From positions 1 to 28,472 of the forward strand of contig JBILMS010000047.1 in the NCBI GenBank assembly GCA_044375415.1: a stretch of DNA of 28,472 bases, written 5' to 3'. Numbering within the stretch: position 1 is the first letter of the stretch; the number at the start of each line of letters is the position of its first letter. The notes below the pieces were generated by a model. It saw nothing but the letters and a program-made list of their open reading frames with translations. It had not been told where the DNA came from and searched no databases. Below are positions 1 through 9,479 of the stretch, one piece after another. The stretch is from JAWXBG01 sp044375415 (lineage in GTDB: Bacteria > Bacteroidota > Bacteroidia > Flavobacteriales_D > Sanyastnellaceae). A program made the position numbers and the translations under genes.

Positions 1-1
1 C

Positions 2-3000
2 TGTGAACCCGTGAGTTCGACTCTACTCTCTGCTAACTCGGTTATATTTCCGGCGACAGGGGTATGGACGGTAATAGATGGTTCAGGAGTGGTGAATAAT
101 CCACTCGATCCGAATTCATTTGTTACAGGTTTAACAGTGGGGGAAAACATTTTCCGTTGGACGGTAAGTAATGGTCCTTGTGCAAATTCTTTAACCACGA
201 ACGATGTTACTATTTTCATTTACGAAAGCACTCAGGTAAATGCTAATGCCGGTCCGGATCAGAGTGTGTGTTCACCGCAATCATCTGTGGTGATGCAAGG
301 AAGTGCTGTTACTTTTCCGGCATTTGGAACTTGGCAGCTTCTAAGCGGAACGGGTGTTCCGGAAGAACCGTCAAATCCGAATTCGGTTATCACAGGTTTA
401 AGTGTAGGTGAAAACATTTTTAGATGGGCAGTAAATAATGGCCCTTGTGCCAATGGAATCACAACGGATTTGGTAAGCATTTTCGTATATCAGACGAATG
501 CTCCATCTTCCGATGCAGGCCCGGATCAAGAAATTTGTACACCACAAAGTACTACAACCATGAATGGCAATGAGCCCATTTTCCCTGCCTTGGGAACATG
601 GACTTTGATAAGCGGCTCAGGAGTAGTTGTAAACCCGAATGATCCTCAATCGCTAATTGAGAATTTAGGTGTTGGAGATAATATCTTCCAATGGTCGATT
701 GACAATGGCGGATGTGCACCAAACATTACAACTGATCTCGTTACCATTTTTGTTTTCTCAGCAGATGCATTGGATGCCAATGCAGGTCCCGATCAAGATA
801 TTTGTAATGTGGGAGATCCGGTTCAATTAGCCGCAAGTCTGCCTACGTTCCCGGGTTATGGAGAATGGACAATCATTTCCGGCGATGGTGCTTTCCAAGA
901 TATTAATGATCCAAATACTATAATAGAAAATGTGCCGGTTGGAATAAATGTGTTTCAATGGACGGTGTTTAATGGTCCTTGCGCAAATGCAATTACTTCT
1001 GATCAGTTGACTGTTACGTTGTATGATACCGGTCAACTCTCGGCAGTTGCAGGACCGGATCAAGAACTCTGCTCTCCGATTTCTTCAACTTCGATGTCTT
1101 CAGATCCTGCAGTATTCCCGGGTATTGGAACTTGGCAGTTGATTTCGGGTGCAGGAAATATTGATGATGTAAATGATCCTTTTACAACTATAACGAATTT
1201 GCAAATAGGCGTGAACGTATTTTCATGGACCGTTGATTATGCAACGTGTGGTGCACAAACTGATTTGGTAGAAATTATCATTTACAATAGTGCGCAGGGT
1301 GAATCAAATGCAGGTGTTGATCAGGAGTTTTGTTCACCAACGAGCTCTGCTGTATTGGCTGCCTCTCCTGTTCTTGCTCCGGGATTTGGCACTTGGTCTG
1401 TGTTGGGTGGCCAGGCTTCGGTTCAGGCTCTGAACAATCCGAATTCTCCGGTGCAGAATTTGACTCTAGGAAATAATTTGTTTGTGTGGACTGTTTATAA
1501 TGGCGAATGTCTTGACGAAGTGTTATCGACGGACACAGTCAATGTTGTAATTTATAATCAGAACCAAGCGCCGGCTTATGCAGGTGAAGACCAGTTTTTG
1601 TGCGAACCGGCTACAAGTACTGTTTTGGATGCTAATCCGGTTAGCTATCCGGCGACGGGTCATTGGGTTGTTTTATTTGGTAACCCAACGATTAGCAATA
1701 TCAATGATCCCAATGCAGTAATTACAAATTTGCAAGTTGGTATTACTTCTATGCAGTGGGTGGTTGATAATGGACCATGTAGCCCGCTTACAAATGATAA
1801 AGTAGATATTTTCGTATTTGATTTACAGAACCCAATCGCGAACACAGGTCCTGATCAATCATTTTGTTCGAATGTAACAACCTCTGTTTTGGATGGTAGC
1901 GAATTGGTATACCCTGCACAAGGATTGTGGACCGTGCTTTCGGGAACTGTAACCGTAAACAATCCGACAAATCCGAATAGTGGAGTGAGCAATCTCACAG
2001 TAGGCGAACACTTATTGCAGTGGACAGTCAACAATGGACCTTGTGAGCCTGTGACAACAGCAACGATGAGTATTTACATTTTTGATGCAAATGCTCTGGT
2101 GGCCAATGCAGGGGAAGATCAGGAGTTGTGTATACCATTTACATCAACAACTTTTGAAGGTAGTATTTCTGTTTATCCGGGTTCGGGAACATGGACATTG
2201 ATTCAAGGCTCAGGTAATATCGATAACCCATCTTCACCGCAATCTCTTGTAACGAATCTCGACCAAGGAGAGAATATTTTTGTATGGACTGTTTTTAACG
2301 GGCCGTGCCCCAATTCCATTACAACAGATACGATGAGTATTCTGATGTATGATCCTATTCCTGCGCCCGCTTATGCAGGAGAGGACCAACACATTTGTGA
2401 ACCGATTAGCTCAACATTTTTCGAGGGCTTTGAACCTGATGAACCGGGAATAGGCACTTGGACCTTGGTTTCAGGAAGTGGTGTAGTTGCCGAACCCAAC
2501 AATCCGGATTCTGAAGTGAACGGATTGCAAGTGGGCGAAAACATTTTTAGATGGACTCTATACAACGGTCCATGTACCGCTGAGGAATTGGCAGATGAAG
2601 TAAGTATATTTATTTACGATCAGGTTCAACTGCCTGCAAATGCAGGTGCAGATCAGGCAATGTGTGCGCCTCAAACAAGTACATCACTAGCTGCCAATTC
2701 AGTTATTTTCCCTGCTACCGGTGAGTGGACACTTATACAAGGCAGCGGAACCATCGTTGATAGCTCCAATCCTTCCACTTCGGTAATTAATCTTGGAATT
2801 GGAAACAACCTATTTGTTTGGACAATTGAAAACGGTGTCTGCGATCCGGCGATGACGACAGATACACTGAATATCGCTGTATTTGATCAACTTGCCCCTG
2901 TTGCAAATGCAGGTTCAGATCAAGAATTCTGTCTACCTACAACTTCCGCTATACTCGTTGGAAGTGCTATTACGGGTGCTATGACAGGGGAATGGAGTGT

Positions 3001-6000
3001 GATTGAGGGCACAGGTGTTTTTGTTAATGATAATGCGTCGACAACAAGTGTGACCGGTTTTACACAAGGCACAAATGTCTTTACATGGACCGTGTTTAAT
3101 GGTTCTTGCAGTACTTCTGTTGATACATCAAGTATATATATATTTAATCCGGGAGCCGCCATAGCTTATGCAGGTGAAGATGTATCTATTTGTTCTCCTC
3201 AAAGTACATTTGTTATGCAGGCTCAAGTTCCTGATGTTCCCGGTGTTGGCACATGGGCTCTAATTAGCGGTTCCGGAAGCATCGATGACGTGAATAATCC
3301 GAATGCGACGATATCCGGTTTAATTGTAGGGGCGAATACATTCTCATGGACTGTTTACAATGGCCCATGTGAATTACCTACGACTGATGAGATAACTATT
3401 TTTGTCTTTGATCAAAATGCTCAGCAGGCCTCAGCGGGTGATGATGTCGAATTGTGTTTACCTCTCGATGTTTATCAAATGCAGGGTAATGAACCGATCT
3501 ATCCGGCTATTGGAACTTGGACAATCCTTCAGGGTTTTGCCTCATTCGCAGATGAACATGATTTTAATACTACCATCGGAAATATAGCGGTGGGTGAAAA
3601 TATATTTAAATGGACCATCGACAATGGAGTATGCGTGAATGGAGTGAGCTCTGATCAAGTGTCGATTTTCTTATTTGATGATGACGCTCCTCCGGCAAAT
3701 GCAGGATTAGATCAAAGTTGGTGCACACCGGTTTCAAGCACAATCATGGGGGCAATAGTTCCTGCAGATCCCGGATTTGGCGCATGGGAACTTATTAGTG
3801 GTTGTGGAACCATTGCAGATGTAAACGATCCAAATTCCGCTATTACTGATTTATGTCTAGGCGAAAATGTGTTCTCTTGGACAGTGTACAACGGTAATTG
3901 TGCAAACAGTAATTCTGTTGATTTTGTGAGCATATTCATCTTCGATAGTGCACAAGAGAATGCTGACGCCGGACCGGATCAGCAGTTCTGTACGCCGCAG
4001 ATTACAAGTTTTATGAGTGCAAACGCTATCATTTTTCCGGGAACCGGAACATGGAGTATTGTAGAAGGATCGGCAACAATTGTAGACGCTAATGATCCGA
4101 GTACCGATCTATTGAATTTAGCCGTGGGTCACAATGTATTTGTATGGACTGTGTTCAACGGACCATGTTCAAGTTCTTTAACAACGGATACAGTAGTCAT
4201 AGACATATTTGACCAGTTTGCTTTGGATGCAAATGCAGGACCGGATCAGGAATACTGTTTGCCTCAAACTAATTCCACCATGAATGGTAGTGCGCTGAGT
4301 GGCGAAATGACGGGTGAGTGGAACGCCATTTCAGGAACGGGAATTTTTGCAAACTTAAATTCTCCGAATAGTGCTGTTAGTGGTCTTAGTCAAGGTATTA
4401 ATGTCTTTACATGGACTGTTTATAACGGACCTTGCGGAACTTCGATCGACACTACACAGATATTGTTATTTAGCAATGATGCTCCTGTGGCTTTTGCCGG
4501 TGATGATGTTAGTTTCTGCAGCGACCTGAGCACATATGTGTTACAGGCAACTGTACCCGAAACACCGGGCACAGGCAATTGGGAAATAATTGATGGAAGT
4601 GGAAGTTTGAATTCATTCACTAATCCAAATGCCCAAATATCCGGATTAGTAGTGGGTGAGACCATTTTGACTTGGACAGTATATGACGGACCATGTGAAC
4701 CGAGCACCGTCGATACAATTTCGATTTTTATCTACGACGAATTTGCGCCGGACGCAGCAGCAGGTCCCGATGTAGAAATGTGTTTGCCTGAGAATTCTTA
4801 TTCGATGTTGGCGAATAGTCCTATCTATCCTGCTTTTGGAGCATGGACAATTATTCAGGGTTCAGCGACAATAGATGATGTAAATAGTTCGTCCTCCGAG
4901 ATTACAAATATTGCTCAAGGCGAAAATATTTTTCTATGGACTATCGATAATGGCGTTTGTCCATATGGAATCACTCAAGATACCATGTCGATTTTTGTGT
5001 TTACAGTTGATGCAGAGATTGCATTTGCCGGTGAAGATCAAAGTTGGTGTGAACCCGTTTCTTCTACATTTTTTGAAGCTCTGATACCCGATGAACCCGG
5101 TTATGGAACATGGCAACTTATCAGTGGATGTGGTAATGTGGTGAATCCAAATGACCCGAACTCAGAAGTTACAAATCTATGTGTAGGTGAGAACATATTC
5201 TCATGGACCGTTTATAATGGCCCTTGTGCAAATACAAACACGCTTGATTTTGTGAGCATATTCCTCTTTGAGAATACCCAAGATGAAGCGGATGCCGGAG
5301 AAGATCAACAACTCTGCACACCTATCACAAGCACCCAGCTGGATGCAAATTCAATAACCTTCCCTGCGATAGGAACATGGAGTGTAGTTCAAGGAAGTGT
5401 TACAATATCTGATTTGAATGATCCCGATGCATTGGTAACAAATGCTGCTCTCGGGGTGAATATTTTAGTGTGGACTATAAATAATGGTTCATGCGAAAAT
5501 GCACTCTCAACGGATACAATGACCATATCTGTATTCAACGATGACTTGCCCGAGGCGAATGCCGGTATAGATCAAGAGTTCTGTTTACCACAAACTTCTA
5601 CTATTTTAAATGGTAGTGATCTAACGGGTGCCGCAACGGGTACATGGACCTTATGGCAAGGTGGCGGAGATATTATATCCCCTACTTCAGATGTTACCGA
5701 TGTGATCAATCTCCCGATGGGCGAAAATATTTTTGTATGGTCCATTGATAATGGAACCTGCGGTTCCTCTGCGGATACCATGTCAGTATTTGTCTTTAAT
5801 CTGTCGGCTGCAATAGCTGATGCAGGATCGGATGCATCGTTCTGTACACCCGTAAATAGTTATACCCTTCAGGCTAATACTCCGGACACACCGGGCGTTG
5901 GAATATGGACGACTATACCTGCCGGCGTTATTCATCCTGATAGTTTGAATTTCCCGAACGCCACTGCAACAGGTTTGACGGTAGGTGAAACCATATTTAT

Positions 6001-8200
6001 TTGGACCATATACAACGGCCCTTGTGAACCGGCAACATTTGATGTGATGTCTGTTTTCATATTTGATCAGTTTGCACCAAATGCCGATGCAGGTCCGGAT
6101 CAGGAAATTTGCCTTCCTCAGGCAAATGCATTCATGGATGCTTCTGAAGTAGTGTTCCCCGCAGTTGGACATTGGACATTGATTGAGGGTACTGGAAATA
6201 TTGTTGATGTGAATAGTCCAACTTCGGAAATGATAAATCTCGGTTTGGGAACAAATTGCTTCCTCTGGACTATTGACAACGGACCGTGTCCAAATGAGAT
6301 AACAAGCGATACAGTTTGCATTCATGTGTTTGATGAAAATATCGTATTACCAAATGCCGGACCCGATCAGGATATCTGCACTCCTATGAGTTCGGTAGCG
6401 ATGAGCGCAAATATTCCGGATGCACCGGGAAGTGCCTATTGGACGTTGATTTCCGGTAGTGGATTTATCGAAGAAGAAGATAATCCAACAACGGAAATTA
6501 CAGGATTAGCTGTCGGTATAAATGTGTTTACTTGGACATTCTACAATGGACCATGTTCGAATGCATTGCCGGCGGATACTATAATGATAAATGTTTTTGA
6601 TCAGTCGCAACCTGCCGCCAATGCGGGTGTAGATCAAGAAATTTGTTTGCCGCAAAATGTGGTCTTCATGAATGGAAATGTACCAACTACACCTGCTACC
6701 GGTGAATGGACATTGGTTCAAGGTTCGGGCACTATTGAAAATGCAAGCGATCCGCAAAGTCAGATATCTGACCTAGGGCAAGGTGTAAACTGTTTCGTTT
6801 GGACTATTAACAACGGACCATGTCAGGATGCAATTACTTCCGACACAGTGTATGTATTAGTGTTCGATGATCAAGCACCTTTGGCAAATGCGGGAGAGGA
6901 TATAGAAATATGCACACCGGAAGATTGTGTAATTCTGAATGCAGATGAACCTTTAATACCCGGCTATGGCACTTGGTCTGTTGTTACAGGAAGCGCGGCT
7001 ATCGATGATCTGAATGATCCTTCAGCGCAAGCTTGTAACTTAACGGTCGGTTTAACACAACTTGTTTGGACGGTAGATAATGGTCCTTGTGCAAATAGCG
7101 GAAGTACAGATACATTGAACATTTATGTGTTTGATGGAACACTGGAAGGCGCTGATGCAGGAGACGATGTTGAACTGTGCTCACCTGATGACACGTATGT
7201 TCTGCAAGGGAATACCCCAACGTTTCCGGCAACCGGTTTATGGACAATCATAGGACCCGGCACTATAGATGACCCAAGCAATCCAAATGCAACGGTGAGC
7301 GGTTTGGAAGCTGGTGAGACCACACTCTTCTGGAGTATTAATAACGGTCCTTGCGGTCAACCATCAGTTGATGAGATGAAAATTATTATCTATGATCCAA
7401 CTTCTCCGGATGCCGATGCAGGGAATGATCAGGCGTTATGTGACGACTTCCCAACAATCACATTGGATGGAAATACACCAACAGCTCCTGCTATAGGTAC
7501 ATGGACTCTAATCTCCGGTTCAGGAGACATTGTAAACCCTAATGATCCATCAACGACCGTTGAGAATGTGGGTTATTTAAACAACGTATTTGTTTGGACT
7601 ATCTATAACGGCGTTTGTCCGAATGGATTTACTTCCGATACTGTTACGGTTTTTGTCAATAGTCCAACCATTTCCGCTACAGACGCAGGGGCTGATACTA
7701 GTTTCTGTGGAACTCCGGGTGAATTGACCTTAAATGGTTCTGTTACATTATTGAGTGGTACTAGTCTCTGGACTATCCTTCAAGGGGGTGGTGATATAAC
7801 AGATGTCACGAATAACAATCCGCAGATCAGCAATATTCCAATTGGTATAAACGAATACCTCTACACCGTTGACAATGGAGTTTGTGGTGTGACCAGTGAT
7901 ACCGTTCAGATCGTTGTATTTGATCCTGAACTCGCTTCTGCAGACGCAGGTTTGTCGATCACTATTTGCGAACACGATTTCACATCTACCAATTTGTCAG
8001 GAAATGAAGTTGATTTTCCGGCTACTTCAACATGGTCTATTTTGGAGGGTCCCGGAGAAATTCTCGATCCGGATAATCCCAATGCCCTCGTAACCAACCT
8101 TGGTGAAATCATTGTTCCTCTCGAAGATGTGCCTACCATTTTTGTTTACACTATCAACAATGGAGTTTGTGGTTCGTCGAGTGATTCGGTCATGTGGATT
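2..8200 (+). repeat. Tandem ~265-bp coding repeat, about 31 copies
   Basis: Counting the AGxDQ-like motif gives module starts at, for example, 248, 515, 1580, 1844, 2909, 3170, 3434, 4235, 4496, 4760, 5561, 5822, 6089, 6890 and 7946. The mean period from 248 to 7946 is about 265 bp (88.5 residues). Copies are well conserved in protein but clearly diverged in DNA, including at synonymous positions, so this is an old array rather than a fresh expansion. The first visible copy lacks its start because of the window edge. The last copies (from about 7680) are the most divergent and lead into the C-terminal sorting domain. Confidence 0.95.
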
Positions 8201-8494
8201 TTGCAAGACTGTCTGACCATTGAAATACCGGATGCATTCTCACCGAATGGCGATGGTACAAATGACACATTTGTTATTCCCAACTTAGATGAATACCCGA
8301 AAAATCGACTAGATATTTTTAATCGATGGGGAGCAAAAATTTATGAAGCGGCTCCTTATCAAAACGATTGGGATGGTAGATCGGAACACCCGGCAACTAT
8401 AGGTGAGGAATTGCCCGTGAGCACCTACTACTATGTACTGGATCTCGGTACCGGAGAAGAGGCATTCCACGGATTTATTTACCTGAAACGCTAA
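2..8494 (+). CDS. Giant T9SS-secreted repeat adhesin with type B (gliding-motility-type) C-terminal domain, 5'-truncated by window edge
   Basis: The reading frame is open to the left edge: the codons before the GTG at 11 read Cys-Glu-Pro and complete the repeat motif CxPxSST, so the true start lies upstream and 2,830 residues are visible. The protein is a tandem array of an ~88-residue module with the pattern NAGxDQxxC ... GTW ... G.G ... NPN ... GxNxFxWTxxNGxC ... D..xIFVFD. One partial and 30 further copies are visible. Each has two conserved cysteines, probably one disulfide per module in an Ig/PKD-like beta-sandwich. The last ~92 residues, from about 8218 (IPDAFSPNGDGTNDTF ... NRWG ... 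WDG ... YYYVL), match the gliding-motility-associated C-terminal domain (CHU_C, TIGR04131 type), a sorting signal for type IX secretion. In known cases, such as SprB, such cargo needs a SprF-like partner; a PorP/SprF gene follows after 4 nt. A role as a cell-surface adhesin or filament is inferred. The ligand is unknown. Confidence 0.93.
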   Translation, partial: CEPVSSTLLSANSVIFPATGVWTVIDGSGVVNNPLDPNSFVTGLTVGENIFRWTVSNGPCANSLTTNDVTIFIYESTQVNANAGPDQSVCSPQSSVVMQGSAVTFPAFGTWQLLSGTGVPEEPSNPNSVITGLSVGENIFRWAVNNGPCANGITTDLVSIFVYQTNAPSSDAGPDQEICTPQSTTTMNGNEPIFPALGTWTLISGSGVVVNPNDPQSLIENLGVGDNIFQWSIDNGGCAPNITTDLVTIFVFSADALDANAGPDQDICNVGDPVQLAASLPTFPGYGEWTIISGDGAFQDINDPNTIIENVPVGINVFQWTVFNGPCANAITSDQLTVTLYDTGQLSAVAGPDQELCSPISSTSMSSDPAVFPGIGTWQLISGAGNIDDVNDPFTTITNLQIGVNVFSWTVDYATCGAQTDLVEIIIYNSAQGESNAGVDQEFCSPTSSAVLAASPVLAPGFGTWSVLGGQASVQALNNPNSPVQNLTLGNNLFVWTVYNGECLDEVLSTDTVNVVIYNQNQAPAYAGEDQFLCEPATSTVLDANPVSYPATGHWVVLFGNPTISNINDPNAVITNLQVGITSMQWVVDNGPCSPLTNDKVDIFVFDLQNPIANTGPDQSFCSNVTTSVLDGSELVYPAQGLWTVLSGTVTVNNPTNPNSGVSNLTVGEHLLQWTVNNGPCEPVTTATMSIYIFDANALVANAGEDQELCIPFTSTTFEGSISVYPGSGTWTLIQGSGNIDNPSSPQSLVTNLDQGENIFVWTVFNGPCPNSITTDTMSILMYDPIPAPAYAGEDQHICEPISSTFFEGFEPDEPGIGTWTLVSGSGVVAEPNNPDSEVNGLQVGENIFRWTLYNGPCTAEELADEVSIFIYDQVQLPANAGADQAMCAPQTSTSLAANSVIFPATGEWTLIQGSGTIVDSSNPSTSVINLGIGNNLFVWTIENGVCDPAMTTDTLNIAVFDQLAPVANAGSDQEFCLPTTSAILVGSAITGAMTGEWSVIEGTGVFVNDNASTTSVTGFTQGTNVFTWTVFNGSCSTSVDTSSIYIFNPGAAIAYAGEDVSICSPQSTFVMQAQVPDVPGVGTWALISGSGSIDDVNNPNATISGLIVGANTFSWTVYNGPCELPTTDEITIFVFDQNAQQASAGDDVELCLPLDVYQMQGNEPIYPAIGTWTILQGFASFADEHDFNTTIGNIAVGENIFKWTIDNGVCVNGVSSDQVSIFLFDDDAPPANAGLDQSWCTPVSSTIMGAIVPADPGFGAWELISGCGTIADVNDPNSAITDLCLGENVFSWTVYNGNCANSNSVDFVSIFIFDSAQENADAGPDQQFCTPQITSFMSANAIIFPGTGTWSIVEGSATIVDANDPSTDLLNLAVGHNVFVWTVFNGPCSSSLTTDTVVIDIFDQFALDANAGPDQEYCLPQTNSTMNGSALSGEMTGEWNAISGTGIFANLNSPNSAVSGLSQGINVFTWTVYNGPCGTSIDTTQILLFSNDAPVAFAGDDVSFCSDLSTYVLQATVPETPGTGNWEIIDGSGSLNSFTNPNAQISGLVVGETILTWTVYDGPCEPSTVDTISIFIYDEFAPDAAAGPDVEMCLPENSYSMLANSPIYPAFGAWTIIQGSATIDDVNSSSSEITNIAQGENIFLWTIDNGVCPYGITQDTMSIFVFTVDAEIAFAGEDQSWCEPVSSTFFEALIPDEPGYGTWQLISGCGNVVNPNDPNSEVTNLCVGENIFSWTVYNGPCANTNTLDFVSIFLFENTQDEADAGEDQQLCTPITSTQLDANSITFPAIGTWSVVQGSVTISDLNDPDALVTNAALGVNILVWTINNGSCENALSTDTMTISVFNDDLPEANAGIDQEFCLPQTSTILNGSDLTGAATGTWTLWQGGGDIISPTSDVTDVINLPMGENIFVWSIDNGTCGSSADTMSVFVFNLSAAIADAGSDASFCTPVNSYTLQANTPDTPGVGIWTTIPAGVIHPDSLNFPNATATGLTVGETIFIWTIYNGPCEPATFDVMSVFIFDQFAPNADAGPDQEICLPQANAFMDASEVVFPAVGHWTLIEGTGNIVDVNSPTSEMINLGLGTNCFLWTIDNGPCPNEITSDTVCIHVFDENIVLPNAGPDQDICTPMSSVAMSANIPDAPGSAYWTLISGSGFIEEEDNPTTEITGLAVGINVFTWTFYNGPCSNALPADTIMINVFDQSQPAANAGVDQEICLPQNVVFMNGNVPTTPATGEWTLVQGSGTIENASDPQSQISDLGQGVNCFVWTINNGPCQDAITSDTVYVLVFDDQAPLANAGEDIEICTPEDCVILNADEPLIPGYGTWSVVTGSAAIDDLNDPSAQACNLTVGLTQLVWTVDNGPCANSGSTDTLNIYVFDGTLEGADAGDDVELCSPDDTYVLQGNTPTFPATGLWTIIGPGTIDDPSNPNATVSGLEAGETTLFWSINNGPCGQPSVDEMKIIIYDPTSPDADAGNDQALCDDFPTITLDGNTPTAPAIGTWTLISGSGDIVNPNDPSTTVENVGYLNNVFVWTIYNGVCPNGFTSDTVTVFVNSPTISATDAGADTSFCGTPGELTLNGSVTLLSGTSLWTILQGGGDITDVTNNNPQISNIPIGINEYLYTVDNGVCGVTSDTVQIVVFDPELASADAGLSITICEHDFTSTNLSGNEVDFPATSTWSILEGPGEILDPDNPNALVTNLGEIIVPLEDVPTIFVYTINNGVCGSSSDSVMWILQDCLTIEIPDAFSPNGDGTNDTFVIPNLDEYPKNRLDIFNRWGAKIYEAAPYQNDWDGRSEHPATIGEELPVSTYYYVLDLGTGEEAFHGFIYLKR
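2909..6889 (+). repeat. Higher-order repeat: three consecutive five-module blocks
   Basis: Modules fall into five classes that recur in the same order. The blocks run 2909-4234 (1326 bp), 4235-5560 (1326 bp) and 5561-6889 (1329 bp). Class 1 (starts 2909, 4235, 5561) is always 87 residues, with [ML]TGE/T W and a shortened C-x-[TS]-S-x-D-T segment. Class 2 (3170, 4496, 5822) begins AG[ED]DVS-type and has NGPCE(L/P). Class 3 (3434, 4760, 6089) begins D[VQ]E[LMI]CLP and has TIDNG. Class 4 in the first two blocks has DQSWC plus SGCG and LCxGEN. Class 5 has DQQ[FL]CTP in the first two blocks. This points to block duplication of five modules at a time. Confidence 0.8.
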
Positions 8495-8498
8495 GAAC

Positions 8499-9440
8499 AT
8501 GAAGATGAAAAAAACATATATAGCCCTCCTCGTTTGCTTGCTGAGCTCATTTGTAGGTCGCACCCAACAGGACCCCATGTTTACGCAGTACATGTTCAAT
8601 ACATTGAGCATTAATCCGGCTTATGCGGGTATTGCAGATGCCATGAGTGTTACCGCAATTCACCGTTCTCAATGGGTGGGTTTTGATGGCGCTCCGGTAA
8701 CACAAACCATATCGTTGCATACACCCCTTCGAAAAGAAAGTATAAGTGTAGGAGGGTCGGTTGTAAATGATCAGCATGGACCGGTGAAGCAAACAGGTAT
8801 TTATGCCGATGCGAGTTACAGAATATTCTTTGATAATTCCCGTCTTGCATTCGGATTAAAAGCCGGATTGAATTTGTTTTCCGCTAATCTGCTCGATCTA
8901 AATCCCACCACGGAAGGTGATCAGGCGTTTGCAGCGAATATCAGCGGGAAGGCCTTGCCTAATTTTGGCTTTGGTGTAATGTGGTACAACAAAAAAACCT
9001 ACGTAGGTATCTCTACTCCAAAATTATTGGAGAACGAATTGTTAGATGGTAGTCTTCCAACCTTTAATTACAATGCTGAGCGAAGACACTTTTTTGTAAT
9101 TGCAGGAACCGTTTTCCCAATTTCGAATTATGTTCAATTCAAACCCTCCACATTGATTAAAGTGGTAAACGGTGCGCCGCCCGGAGTGGATGTGACAGCC
9201 AACTTTTTGTTCTATGATAAATTCTGGGCAGGAGCCATGTACAGATGGCAAGAGGCCCTAGGCGTTTTGTTGCAGTACGAATTGAACAACAAATTTCGAA
9301 TTGGTTATGCATTTGATTACACACTTTCCAATTTGAGCAAATACAGCAATGGTTCACATGAAATTATGTTGGGAATCGACATTGGACGCAAGTGGGCGGG
9401 AGATGTCTCACCCCGATTTTTTTCAACTAGATATTTCTAA
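8499..9440 (+). CDS. Type IX secretion PorP/SprF-family outer membrane protein
   Basis: A 313-residue protein with an N-terminal signal peptide (MKMKKTYIALLVCLLSS...) followed by the family hallmark QDPMFTQYMFNTLSINPAYAG, then glycine- and aromatic-rich beta-strand segments typical of a beta-barrel, ending near ISPRFFSTRYF-like residues. This is the usual length and architecture of the PorP/SprF family (TIGR03519). In Flavobacterium, SprF is needed to secrete SprB, and type B cargo is commonly encoded beside such a protein. Only 4 nt separate it from the stop of the giant repeat gene, so co-transcription and a dedicated cargo relationship are inferred. The start is either ATG 8499 or ATG 8505; both precede the signal peptide and no strong ribosome binding site decides between them. 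Confidence 0.93.
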   Translation: MKMKKTYIALLVCLLSSFVGRTQQDPMFTQYMFNTLSINPAYAGIADAMSVTAIHRSQWVGFDGAPVTQTISLHTPLRKESISVGGSVVNDQHGPVKQTGIYADASYRIFFDNSRLAFGLKAGLNLFSANLLDLNPTTEGDQAFAANISGKALPNFGFGVMWYNKKTYVGISTPKLLENELLDGSLPTFNYNAERRHFFVIAGTVFPISNYVQFKPSTLIKVVNGAPPGVDVTANFLFYDKFWAGAMYRWQEALGVLLQYELNNKFRIGYAFDYTLSNLSKYSNGSHEIMLGIDIGRKWAGDVSPRFFSTRYF

Positions 9441-9479
9441 TATTAGATTCCACGGACGATGATTATCACCACCCACGTT

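Noticed and set aside
11..13. GTG as start codon of the giant repeat gene
   Set aside because: The three codons before it (Cys-Glu-Pro) continue the module motif in frame to the window edge and there is no signal peptide, so the gene begins outside the window.
5783..6325. 180-residue minus-strand frame within the giant repeat gene
   Set aside because: It is antisense to strongly conserved repeat modules, lacks any recognisable domain, and is a by-product of codon composition.
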